From: Arcobacter sp.
GTDB taxonomy: Bacteria; Campylobacterota; Campylobacteria; Campylobacterales; Arcobacteraceae
Length of the DNA: 17,369 nt
Direction of reading: 5' to 3'
Assembly (NCBI GenBank): GCA_016744485.1
Contig: JADGEG010000016.1
Span: forward strand, 1 to 17,369
Shown here: positions 1 through 6,985 of the stretch, piece after piece
Position numbering within the stretch: position 1 is the first letter of the stretch
Layout of the letters: each line of letters begins with the position of its first letter
Notes under the pieces: generated by a model
Databases searched by the model: none
What the model saw: only the letters and a program-made list of their open reading frames with translations
Told to the model about the DNA's origin: nothing
Position numbers and translations under genes: made by a program

Positions 1-417
1 CATTATAATCAAAGAAGATTTAAAATCAAAAAAACAATCTTTATCAAAAACAATTATCTCTTTTTTAATATTACATAATTTTTCTATTTTGATTTCTAGT
101 TCATCTATAAAAAAAGGTTTTTTTAAAAAATCATTACAACCAAAAGTATAAGCTTGTTTTATAATTTCTAATTCTACTGTTCCTGAAATAATAATTATGG
201 GTACTTCTTCATAAAACTCTCTAATTTTTTTTAAAATTTTAATACCATCAATATTAGGTACATTTATATCTAAAATAAAACAAGAATAACCTTGTGTTAT
301 ACTATTATAAGCATCTTTTCCATTTGTAAAAGTATCTAATGAATAATTCTTAAGTTCTAATCTTTTTTTTATAGTTTTATTTAATTTATCATTATCTTCA
401 AGTAGTAAAATCTTCAT
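1..417 (-). CDS. OmpR-type response regulator, C-terminus outside window
   Basis: Partial gene: 139 codons from the ATG at 417, running off the window start without a stop. The receiver domain occupies residues 1-115. Visible receiver residues are the acidic pair E7-D8, phospho-acceptor D50 (motif ILDINVPNIDG), S78 and the lysine of KKP at 100. After residue 118 the sequence (IIVFDKDCFFDF) looks like the first strands of an OmpR/PhoB winged helix, so it is probably a DNA-binding transcriptional regulator, though most of the output domain is not visible. It lies 10 bases downstream of the histidine kinase on the same strand, which makes that kinase its likely phosphodonor. The directly repeated site at 3890-3909 upstream of the operon is a candidate target. 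The receiver assignment is firm; the OmpR subclass is likely but rests on about 20 residues. Confidence 0.9.
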   Translation of the reverse strand, partial: MKILLLEDNDKLNKTIKKRLELKNYSLDTFTNGKDAYNSITQGYSCFILDINVPNIDGIKILKKIREFYEEVPIIIISGTVELEIIKQAYTFGCNDFLKKPFFIDELEIKIEKLCNIKKEIIVFDKDCFFDFKSSLIIM

Positions 418-427
418 AATATACTCT

Positions 428-2620
428 TTAACTTTTGTTTTGTTTATTAGGTAACTTTATAGTAAAAATTACCTTGTGTTTATTGTTACACACAGATATA
501 AAACCTGCCATTTTATCTTCAATAATAACCTTAGCCATATAGAGCCCTATTCCTGTGCCATCTTTTTTTGTTGTAAAATAAGGATCAAATATTGAATCAA
601 TTATATTTTCTTTTATTGCTCCTGCATTATCACTAATTAATATTATATTATAATTTTGCTCTTGTGAAACATTAATACTAATCTCTCCTTTGAATTCTTC
701 ATTTTTTTCATTTTTTTGAATGATTTTATTTTTTGCATTATTTATAATATTTAATAAAACTTGTTTGAACTCATTTTCATAACCAAAAATCATTAACTTT
801 TTTTTATAGTGTTTATAATTATGGCTTAGTGTTATATTTGAATAAAAAACTTGCTTACTAATAATTTCAAAAATTTCTTCAAAAGATTTAGCAAGTGAAA
901 ACATAGCTTTTTTAGTTGAAGGTTTTAAAAAGTTTCTAAAATCACTTAATGTTTTAGACATATATTGTATTTGTACCATTGAGTCATTGACAAACTCTTC
1001 AATACTTATATTTTCTAACTCATCTAACATATATGAAGTTTGTATATCTTGAACTTGAGCTGAAAGTTCAACTAAAGGTTCATTCCATTGGTGCGCAATT
1101 GCTGCGACCATATCTCCCATTTCTGCTAGTTTACTTTGTTGAATCAAAAATTGTTTTTGTTGTACTCTTTCTGTGATATCATCCATAATACAGACAATAC
1201 CACCAATATTCCCACTTATATTTTTGTAAACTGCTTTATTTAAAATAAAAAATTTCATCTGTTTATTTGAGAAATGAATTGTTAACTCAGAACTATTTGG
1301 AACTTGTGTTTTTAAAATTTCTTCATCAATTTTACTATTTTTTTTTGCAATATCTTTTGGATAAAAATCATAAGCAGTTTTTCCAATGACTTCATCTTTT
1401 TTTAAATTAAAAAGTTGGCAAAAACTCTTATTACAACTTATTATTTTACCCTCTTTATTTTTATAATAAATTGCATTAGGTAAGGTTTCTAAGAGTACTT
1501 TTTCAAATTTTAGCTGATTAGATAATTCATTTTCAACTTTTTTTCTTCTTTTTATATTTACTTTCATTATTAAAACTATTACACTTAGAATAAAAATAAG
1601 AAGTAAAGATAAGATTACAAATTTTGTATGTTCTTTGTAAAGAGAATTAGGTTCATTGATGATTTCATACTCATCTAAAAAAGGTTTTATATTTATATTA
1701 AATTTATTTAACTCTTTATAATCAAAAATATATTTATTTGGAGAGTCATTTAAAATAGGTATATCTTTAATTTTTACTCCATTTAAAACTTTTAATGCCA
1801 TATTTGCGACTGCTTCTCCTTGAGCTTTAGCTGAGGTTAATAAACCCCCAATCATTCCATAATCTAAATAAAAATCCCAAAGTCCATAAATTGGAACAGA
1901 ACTAACATCTTTAATAGCTTTAAAACTTTGTTTATAGGTGAAAAATTTTCCACTTATATCTTGAAAAAATAAAATAAAAAAAATGACACTATTTTTATCT
2001 AAGTTTTTTACTTTTTGTTTTATTTTTTTAATATTCATATTATCAATATATTCAATATTAATTCTTTTTTTATATTTTTTAATAATAGATCTCAAGTCTC
2101 TTTTTACAGCATATCCTGTTTTAGATTTATCATTTAAAATAAGTAAGTTTTTTAGTTTTGGGTGTAGTTTTAAAATTAAATTAAAATTCTTTTCTATATC
2201 AACTTGTTCTACAACTCCACTCATATATTTAATCATATGGTTTTCATCTAGCAAGGCCTTATCAAAGTTGTTAATACCTGTAAATAAAACTGGCAAATTT
2301 TTAAATAAATATTCATGATATCTAATGACAAATTCAAAGGCATTATTATCACTAGCAATAATTAAATCAAAGTTTCTTTTTTTTAATTGTATTTTATATA
2401 AATTTGCTAATTTATCTAAATACAAAGGTCCTGCAACTCTTTTTGTATCCATATAAATTGTAGTAAGTTCAATATTATCATAACTTTTGAATTTTTCTTC
2501 AATGGCTTTTGAAATATCATCACTCCACTTATATCCTTTGTGATATGAGTGAAGTAATAAAACCTCTTTGGAAAAACAAAAAGAGTATATTAATACTAGA
2601 AGAATAAATATTTTTTTCAT
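428..2620 (-). CDS. Membrane sensor histidine kinase with periplasmic binding-protein-like sensor and PAS domain
   Basis: A 730-residue kinase when started at the ATG at 2620. Order: signal peptide (residues 1-17); a periplasmic region of about 310 residues resembling ABC-type substrate-binding (PF04392-like) sensors; one transmembrane helix at about 332-353; a PAS domain at about 372-485; then the kinase core. Visible core motifs are the H-box IAHQWNEPL with phospho-acceptor H510, N-box N627-N628, G1 box DNAG at 664-667, F-box DPYF and G2 box GTGIG at 688-692. All catalytic boxes are present, so it should be active. The frame stays open upstream to a TTG at 2650, but the ATG begins directly with an MKK-type signal peptide and was preferred; neither start has a clear Shine-Dalgarno sequence. 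It sits between the TRAP-type binding protein and the response regulator, so it likely senses a solute related to that protein's ligand. The ligand is unknown. Confidence 0.93.
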   Translation of the reverse strand: MKKIFILLVLIYSFCFSKEVLLLHSYHKGYKWSDDISKAIEEKFKSYDNIELTTIYMDTKRVAGPLYLDKLANLYKIQLKKRNFDLIIASDNNAFEFVIRYHEYLFKNLPVLFTGINNFDKALLDENHMIKYMSGVVEQVDIEKNFNLILKLHPKLKNLLILNDKSKTGYAVKRDLRSIIKKYKKRINIEYIDNMNIKKIKQKVKNLDKNSVIFFILFFQDISGKFFTYKQSFKAIKDVSSVPIYGLWDFYLDYGMIGGLLTSAKAQGEAVANMALKVLNGVKIKDIPILNDSPNKYIFDYKELNKFNINIKPFLDEYEIINEPNSLYKEHTKFVILSLLLIFILSVIVLIMKVNIKRRKKVENELSNQLKFEKVLLETLPNAIYYKNKEGKIISCNKSFCQLFNLKKDEVIGKTAYDFYPKDIAKKNSKIDEEILKTQVPNSSELTIHFSNKQMKFFILNKAVYKNISGNIGGIVCIMDDITERVQQKQFLIQQSKLAEMGDMVAAIAHQWNEPLVELSAQVQDIQTSYMLDELENISIEEFVNDSMVQIQYMSKTLSDFRNFLKPSTKKAMFSLAKSFEEIFEIISKQVFYSNITLSHNYKHYKKKLMIFGYENEFKQVLLNIINNAKNKIIQKNEKNEEFKGEISINVSQEQNYNIILISDNAGAIKENIIDSIFDPYFTTKKDGTGIGLYMAKVIIEDKMAGFISVCNNKHKVIFTIKLPNKQNKS

Positions 2621-2639
2621 AAGAAGAATAAATATTAAT

Positions 2640-2661
2640 ATTTCCCCCAAGAAAGGGAAAT
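2640..2661 (-). promoter_or_regulatory. Intercistronic stem-loop between binding protein and kinase
   Basis: A seven-pair stem, ATTTCCC at 2640-2646 with GGGAAAT at 2655-2661, encloses an eight-base loop in the 53-base gap between the binding-protein stop and the kinase start. No run of U follows on the minus strand, so it is not a classic terminator. Such stem-loops often stabilise the upstream message or partly attenuate transcription, which would suit an abundant binding protein followed by a scarce kinase. The function is inferred. Confidence 0.4.
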
Positions 2662-2673
2662 TTATTTATAGTA

Positions 2674-3768
2674 TTATAAATTATCTTTTAAATAAAGATA
2701 ATCAGACATTTTTGTCCACTGTCTTGCTTTTTTTTGAAAAGAATTTTGAGATTTTATAATTTCTTCAAATAAAGGATTTGTTTTTGATTTTTCAATTAAT
2801 AGCTTTTTATTAGCTTGTTTCATGGCATTCATAACTTCTTGTGGTAAAGTTTTTACTTGAATATTTGGATATTCTTTAGCCATTTTTGACCAAGCTTGAG
2901 CATTCATAGAGTAGCTTTTAACATAAGTATCATAAGCAGTAAGTTTAATAGCAGATTTTAAGATATGTTGTAAATGTACAGGTAAATTATTAAATGCTTT
3001 TTTATTCACTAAATATTGTAAGTCAGTACCTGGTTCATGCCATCCTGTATAATAATAAGGTGCAACTTTATGAAATCCCATTTTAATATCCATACCAGGG
3101 CCTACCCACTCTAGTGCATCTATCGTACCTCTTTCAAGTGCAGTATAAAGCTCACCTGGGGCAATATTTGTTACACTTACACCAAGAGAAGCCATAACCT
3201 CACCAGCAAATCCTGGGATTCTCATTTTAAGACCTTTTAAATCATCTACAGATTTAATTTCTTTTCTAAACCATCCACCCATTTGATTACCTGTATTTCC
3301 ACCAGGAAATGATAAAACATTATGTTTTTCATATACTTTATTTGTTAGTTCTTTTCCTCCACCATAAGAATACCATGCAAAAAATTCAGGGGTAGTCATA
3401 CCAAATGGCATAGTTGATATTGGTAAAGTACTTAAATCTTTACCTTTCCAGTAATAAGATGCACTATGACCCATATCATACTGACCACCTTTAACCATAT
3501 CTAAAATTCCAAAAGGACTTTTATGCTTATTTGAAGCATCAATTCTAATGATTAATTCACCATTAGACATTTCTTTTACTATTTGTGCTAATTCTTGAGG
3601 TGTATCACTTAAAGGAGATAATGTAGGTCCCCATGTAGTTGCTAACTTCCATTTGTATATTTTTTTACTTTCTTTTTCTATTTTTACTTCTTGTTTTTTA
3701 TCAGAACAGGCTGTAAATAAAGCTGATATGAAAACCAAAGAAGAAAGTAACATTGTATATTTTTTCAT
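2674..3768 (-). CDS. TRAP transporter substrate-binding lipoprotein, DctP/TakP-like
   Basis: Full-length solute-binding protein (364 residues, usual for DctP family). The N-terminus has a lipoprotein signal with cysteine at 21 (FTAC), so it is probably anchored to a membrane facing the periplasm. The central block with GNTGNQMGGWFRKE (158-170), KMRIPG (181-186) and ALEWVGP (218-224) is characteristic of the TakP branch, which binds 2-oxo acids with a sodium ion. Q162, R183 and E220-W221 appear to match the Na+ and carboxylate ligands described for TakP, by motif rather than by a computed alignment. No DctQ or DctM membrane subunits lie beside it. Instead it is followed by a histidine kinase and a response regulator, so it may deliver ligand to an unlinked transporter, to the sensor, or to both. 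A ribosome binding site AAGGA precedes the ATG. The exact substrate cannot be told. Confidence 0.92.
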   Translation of the reverse strand: MKKYTMLLSSLVFISALFTACSDKKQEVKIEKESKKIYKWKLATTWGPTLSPLSDTPQELAQIVKEMSNGELIIRIDASNKHKSPFGILDMVKGGQYDMGHSASYYWKGKDLSTLPISTMPFGMTTPEFFAWYSYGGGKELTNKVYEKHNVLSFPGGNTGNQMGGWFRKEIKSVDDLKGLKMRIPGFAGEVMASLGVSVTNIAPGELYTALERGTIDALEWVGPGMDIKMGFHKVAPYYYTGWHEPGTDLQYLVNKKAFNNLPVHLQHILKSAIKLTAYDTYVKSYSMNAQAWSKMAKEYPNIQVKTLPQEVMNAMKQANKKLLIEKSKTNPLFEEIIKSQNSFQKKARQWTKMSDYLYLKDNL

Positions 3769-3802
3769 GTTTTATCCTTAAAGTATTTTTATAATTAAAA
3801 TA

Positions 3803-3858
3803 ATCATAGTATGATATTTTTTAGTATTTGCTTAAATTCTTTAAGTTTTTATATACTA
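3803..3858 (-). promoter_or_regulatory. Candidate promoter region of the binding protein-kinase-regulator operon
   Basis: Two -10-like hexamers are readable on the minus strand upstream of the lipoprotein gene: TATGAT at 3803-3808 and TAGTAT at 3853-3858. Neither has a good -35. The second would place the direct repeats at 3890-3909 just upstream of its -35 position, as expected of an activator-dependent promoter. Assignment is by eye and weak. Confidence 0.3.
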
Positions 3859-3889
3859 TCCTAAAATAGGGGAGGGTAATAATACTTAG

Positions 3890-3909
3890 ATTTGATATAA
3901 ATTTGATAT
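3890..3909. promoter_or_regulatory. Tandem direct repeat, possible response-regulator operator
   Basis: ATTTGATAT occurs at 3890-3898 and again at 3901-3909, an exact 9-base repeat with an 11-base period. OmpR/PhoB-family regulators typically bind head-to-tail half-sites about one helical turn apart, and a regulator of that type closes the operon that starts downstream. The pair also lies within a weak inverted repeat (TTAGAT at 3886-3891 and ATCTAA at 3908-3913). In such AT-rich DNA a chance origin cannot be excluded. Confidence 0.35.
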
Positions 3910-3913
3910 CTAA

Positions 3914-4252
3914 CTAATTAGCCCCTACTATATAATAAAGATTTTTATTGTCATTTTGTTTTAATAATACATTATATTTATTGGCCCAATGAATTACTTC
4001 ATTTTTAAATTCTTCTAAAATTTCTTTTGCATCATTTTCATCGCATTTAATTTTTAAATAATTAGTTTTATTAGATAAACCTACATAAGCATTCATTTTT
4101 TTCAATATATCATTTAAACTAATAATATGTTTTGAAAATTTATGAAAATTTTTTGTAACTTCTATAACTTTTTCTGCTTTTTGAAGCGAGGCTTCACTTT
4201 TAGCATAACCTAATTGAGATAATATAACTTCAGCATTTATATTTATTTGCAT
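3914..4252 (-). CDS. Conserved-looking hypothetical protein, 112 residues
   Basis: I do not recognise a family. The protein is soluble with no signal peptide or membrane segment. It is predicted mostly helical and rich in Lys, Asn and Glu, with a likely amphipathic helix over residues 18-52 and another around 71-95. The start is supported by AGGAAA seven bases before the ATG. It stops with TAG at 3914. It is divergent from the exported DsrE-like gene and reads towards the lipoprotein operon across a 145-base gap with its own promoter signals, so it is probably a separate transcription unit. Base composition and codon use look like its neighbours, which argues that it is a genuine resident gene. 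Confidence 0.75.
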   Translation of the reverse strand: MQININAEVILSQLGYAKSEASLQKAEKVIEVTKNFHKFSKHIISLNDILKKMNAYVGLSNKTNYLKIKCDENDAKEILEEFKNEVIHWANKYNVLLKQNDNKNLYYIVGAN

Positions 4253-4303
4253 TTTATTTCCTAATAATTTTATTATTCTAAATATAACAAATCATTATTT
4301 AAG

Positions 4304-4327
4304 TTTATATAAATTTTTATATAAATT
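4304..4327. repeat. Perfect 12-base tandem repeat in the divergent promoter region
   Basis: TTTATATAAATT is present twice back to back (4304-4315 and 4316-4327), ending four bases before the -10 hexamer of the DsrE-like gene. Each unit contains the palindrome TTTATATAAA. It occupies the -35 zone and could be a protein-binding site or simply curved, AT-rich promoter DNA. Confidence 0.6.
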
Positions 4328-4330
4328 AGT

Positions 4331-4336
4331 TATAAT
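4331..4336 (+). promoter_or_regulatory. -10 element of the DsrE/hydrolase/HD-GYP cluster
   Basis: TATAAT in consensus form lies 36 bases before the ATG at 4373. The -35 position carries only AT-rich repeat sequence, as is common in Campylobacterota. The predicted leader of roughly 30 bases carries AAAGGAT as ribosome binding site. No other promoter is evident before 6792, so it may drive all three plus-strand genes. Confidence 0.5.
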
Positions 4337-4372
4337 TAAGAAATAAAAATTATTTTTTAAAAGGATATTAAA

Positions 4373-4810
4373 ATGAAACATATTATTTTAGTGATTTTAT
4401 TTAGTGTTTTGTTGTTTTCTAAATCAACTTTTTCAAAGCCCAAACCAACTTTTGAAGATCCTAGAAAAATAGTAATTAGCTTGTATGTTTCAAATATTAA
4501 AACAGTTAACCAAACAATAAGTTCTATTTATAATATTTTAAAAGAATATCCACCTGAAACTTTAAAGGTTGTAGTTTCAGTATATGGACCAGGAATGAGG
4601 GTTATAAAAAAAGACTATGACAAACATACTTTATTAAGAATTAAATCACTTATGGAATATGATGTTGAGTTTATAGGCTGTAAAAATACTATGGAAAGTA
4701 TGAAATGGAATGAAAAAGATTTTATTGATGATATATCATATGTTCAAGCTGGAATTGTTGAAATAATTGAAAGACAAATGGATGGTTATATTGGAATTAC
4801 TCCTTATTAA
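4373..4810 (+). CDS. Exported DsrE/DsrF-like protein
   Basis: A 145-residue protein with a signal peptide at about 1-21, so probably periplasmic, followed by a single DsrE-like fold. The arrangement FEDPRKIVISL, the YGPGM segment at 71-75, the YDVEFIGC strand ending in C103, and the closing motif AGIVEIIERQMDGY are typical of small exported DsrE-family proteins often annotated as intracellular sulfur oxidation DsrE/DsrF-like. The single cysteine C103 lies where family members carry the conserved Cys that could hold a sulfane sulfur or make a disulfide, but members of this exported branch have no established reaction. It is first in a cluster with an exported hydrolase 26 bases downstream. No other sulfur gene is visible, so a role in sulfur transfer is a family-level guess. 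Confidence 0.8.
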   Translation: MKHIILVILFSVLLFSKSTFSKPKPTFEDPRKIVISLYVSNIKTVNQTISSIYNILKEYPPETLKVVVSVYGPGMRVIKKDYDKHTLLRIKSLMEYDVEFIGCKNTMESMKWNEKDFIDDISYVQAGIVEIIERQMDGYIGITPY

Positions 4811-4836
4811 TTATTATTACTTTAAAGGATTAAGAA

Positions 4837-5622
4837 ATGTATAAACTCAAAATATTATTTATGTGCATATTTATTTTTGCATCTAATGTTTTTGCTAAAA
4901 ATGTATCGTCTTTAGAATGTGACAAAAATGTAGGTAAGTTTATTTTCGTAGAAGATGAATGTATTGAATATTTTATATCCAAAGGTGATAAAAAACATTC
5001 TTTAAATATAATTGTGCATGGTACTTGGAAAGAAGGTACAAATATTCTTGGAAGATATTCTACATTTGCTGAAGATATAGCTATGCAAACAGATATTACA
5101 AGTATAGTAATTGCCTTACCTGGTTATTCTAAGTCTTCAAGTAATAATTTACAAGCATTAGGAAATAAAAAAGTTAAAAACCTAGCTGGAACAAAAAAAT
5201 ATCTGAACTTTTTAGCAAACTTATTACAAGCTTTAAAAACAAAATATAAGGCAAAAACTTTAAACTATATTGGTCATTCAGCTGGTGGAATGATGGGAGC
5301 TACATTAACAGGATATAAAACAGATGTGATTAATAATCTTGTTAGTATTGGTGGTATTTATAATATACATAAAAAATCATTAAATAAAAATCTTATATCA
5401 GCAGTAGACATAATAGATAGTATAAAAAAAGATACAAAAATATTACTTATATATGGAAGTAAAGATAAAATTTCAAAACCAAAAGTTACAAAAGATTTCT
5501 ACACCTTAGCAAAAAATAAAAAAATAAATATTCAAATAGTAGAAGTTAAAAATGCTGTACATTTAGACCTTGATATGACAGATGGTTCTATAGAAGCTAT
5601 TAGTGACTTTTTAGATTATTAA
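4837..5622 (+). CDS. Exported alpha/beta hydrolase
   Basis: A 261-residue enzyme with signal peptide (residues 1-20, ending FAK), so it probably acts in the periplasm. It shows the full alpha/beta hydrolase set: oxyanion-region HG at 61-62, nucleophile S148 in GHSAGG (146-151), acid D210 in YGSKDKIS and H242 in AVHLDLD. The segment VIALPGYSKSS matches the strand before the cap. Length suits an esterase or serine aminopeptidase-like hydrolase; nothing in the sequence fixes the substrate. Two cysteines after the signal peptide (C28, C42) could form a disulfide. AAAGGA precedes the ATG, and the gap of 26 bases to the DsrE-like gene and 12 bases to the next gene suggests cotranscription. Confidence 0.85.
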   Translation: MYKLKILFMCIFIFASNVFAKNVSSLECDKNVGKFIFVEDECIEYFISKGDKKHSLNIIVHGTWKEGTNILGRYSTFAEDIAMQTDITSIVIALPGYSKSSSNNLQALGNKKVKNLAGTKKYLNFLANLLQALKTKYKAKTLNYIGHSAGGMMGATLTGYKTDVINNLVSIGGIYNIHKKSLNKNLISAVDIIDSIKKDTKILLIYGSKDKISKPKVTKDFYTLAKNKKINIQIVEVKNAVHLDLDMTDGSIEAISDFLDY

Positions 5623-5634
5623 TTATGAAAACTA

Positions 5635-6792
5635 ATGAATAAAAAAAAAGAAATATATTTTAATCTAAATAATTTCTTATTAGCAATTTCTTTTGCTTTT
5701 GATTTTAAAGAAAATGAGTTTAATGGGGTAAGTTTAGGACACTCTAAAAGAGTTATGTATATATCTTTAAAACTTGGAGAAAAACTAGGCTTAAGTTCAG
5801 AAGGAATGTCTGATTTATGTTCTTATAGTTTAATTCATAATAATGCTATAATTCAAACAGCAATTAATACAAAAAAATATTGTGAATTAGCTCAAAAAAA
5901 TATTTCAAACTTACCATTTATACAAAATAAACCAAATATTTTAAAGTATCATTTAGAACATTATAATGGTGCAGGGATTTATAAGTTATCAAAAAACAAT
6001 ATTCCTTTCTTATCTCAAATTTTAGGATTTAGTGTATTTTTAGATAGAAATTTTAATTTAACTTCTTCTTTATTGCAAAATAAAACCAATATAAAAACTT
6101 ATGTCAAAGAACAAAGTGATAAAAGATTTTCTAAAAAAATATGTGAAGTATTTTTAGAATTAAGTGATAATATTAGTTTTTATTTAGATTTACAAAATGA
6201 AAATGAGATTTTATCCTATATTTTTAATACAGTACAAGACTTTAGTGAAATTGTTACTTTTGAAGATTTATTCAAAATCACTTCAACTTTTACACAAATT
6301 ACACAAGTAAATAAAAAACAAGAAGAAATATATAATAATGTTATTGAATATTATAAGTTTGACTATAAAGATAAATATACTTTTTTAATATCTACTTCGC
6401 TTATTAATATAGGAAAATTGATCATTCCTGATAATATTTTACACAAAAAATCTAAACTAAGTATTCAAGAATATGAGATAATAAAATCATATCCATACTA
6501 CACAAAAAAAATATTAAACAATATAATGGGTTTTACTAATATAAGCTCATTAGCTAGTAAAGTTCAAGAAACACTTGATGTAAATGGTTATCCATATAAA
6601 ATTAAAAGTTCTGATTTAAGCTTTAATGATCGGTTAATGGCAACACTTAACATATATATTCAACTAATTAGTACAAAACCATATAGAAAATCATTTTCAC
6701 AAGCTAAGAGTTTTTTAATAATGCAAACTTTAGTAAACAATAAAAAAATAGATGAAAGCATAGTAAATGATTTAAAAAAAATCTTTTTATAA
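5635..6792 (+). CDS. Tandem degenerate HD-GYP-like protein
   Basis: A 385-residue cytoplasmic protein with no signal or membrane segment. It reads as two HD-GYP-like halves. The first (about 30-140) keeps H36, H68, H106 and D137, but the HD pair is H68-N69 and the HHE of the GYP motif is HLE (106-108), followed by YNGAG. The second (about 245-355) has the HD-GYP scaffold INIGKLIIPDNIL, YEIIKSYPYYT, DVNGYP and STKPYR, yet its HD is I257-N258, its HHE is VQE and the later Asp is N339, so its metal ligands appear lost. HD-GYP enzymes normally hydrolyse cyclic di-GMP; this one may bind it without turnover or act through protein contacts. The ATG at 5635 has only a weak ribosome site, 12 bases after the hydrolase stop, so translational coupling is likely. 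Confidence 0.82.
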   Translation: MNKKKEIYFNLNNFLLAISFAFDFKENEFNGVSLGHSKRVMYISLKLGEKLGLSSEGMSDLCSYSLIHNNAIIQTAINTKKYCELAQKNISNLPFIQNKPNILKYHLEHYNGAGIYKLSKNNIPFLSQILGFSVFLDRNFNLTSSLLQNKTNIKTYVKEQSDKRFSKKICEVFLELSDNISFYLDLQNENEILSYIFNTVQDFSEIVTFEDLFKITSTFTQITQVNKKQEEIYNNVIEYYKFDYKDKYTFLISTSLINIGKLIIPDNILHKKSKLSIQEYEIIKSYPYYTKKILNNIMGFTNISSLASKVQETLDVNGYPYKIKSSDLSFNDRLMATLNIYIQLISTKPYRKSFSQAKSFLIMQTLVNNKKIDESIVNDLKKIFL

Positions 6793-6843
6793 TTTTAAAG
6801 CTTTATATTTTTATATTTAAGCAAAATGACAAAGTAACTTGAT

Positions 6844-6849
6844 TATAAT
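6844..6849 (+). promoter_or_regulatory. -10 element before the tRNA
   Basis: TATAAT ends 14 bases before the mature tRNA 5' end, the right spacing for a tRNA promoter with a very short leader. There is no clear -35. It lies in the 71-base gap after the HD-GYP-like gene, which shows no convincing terminator. Confidence 0.5.
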
Positions 6850-6863
6850 TTTTCTTTTATTAA

Positions 6864-6939
6864 GACCCTTTCGTCTAGTGGCCAAGGACATTTGGATTTC
6901 CTCCAAAGAACGCAAGTTCGAATCTTGCTAGGGTCGCCA
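6864..6939 (+). tRNA. tRNA-Glu(UUC)-like, with CCA encoded
   Basis: A 76-base cloverleaf can be drawn by hand. The acceptor arm is 6864-6870 with 6929-6935. The D arm is GTC 6873-6875 with GAC 6887-6889 and an 11-base loop as in E. coli tRNA-Glu. The anticodon stem is TTTGG/CCAAA with loop ATTTCCT, giving anticodon TTC at 6898-6900. The T arm is GCAAG/CTTGC with the standard TTCGAAT loop, and discriminator G plus CCA ends at 6939. The block TTCGTCTAG and the ending GTCGCCA are also Glu-like. Odd points are a T-T mismatch at the seventh acceptor pair and C37 next to the anticodon, where a purine is nearly universal. It may be a functional minor copy or a copy altered by recombination. The phage-like region starts directly at its 3' end. 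Confidence 0.82.
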
Positions 6940-6966
6940 TGTGTTTATGGGGCTTGTATAGATTTA

Positions 6967-6985
6967 AAGAATATTTATTATTCTT
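6967..6985 (-). terminator. Weak hairpin at the 3' end of the phage-like gene run
   Basis: AAGAATA at 6967-6973 pairs with TATTCTT at 6979-6985 around a five-base loop, overlapping the stop codon of the small-terminase-like gene. On the minus strand it is followed only by TTTAAATC, so it is a weak intrinsic terminator at best. It could still limit read-through into the convergent tRNA. Confidence 0.3.

Noticed and set aside
6793..6863. Terminator after the HD-GYP-like gene (AAAGCTTT followed by T-rich DNA)
   Set aside because: The palindrome is AT-only apart from one GC step and too weak to form a stable stem.
6940..6960. Possible Mu-like left end, because the sequence after the tRNA begins with TG
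   Set aside because: A TG dinucleotide alone is meaningless. There are no repeated transposase-binding sites and the coding gene starts 38 bases away.
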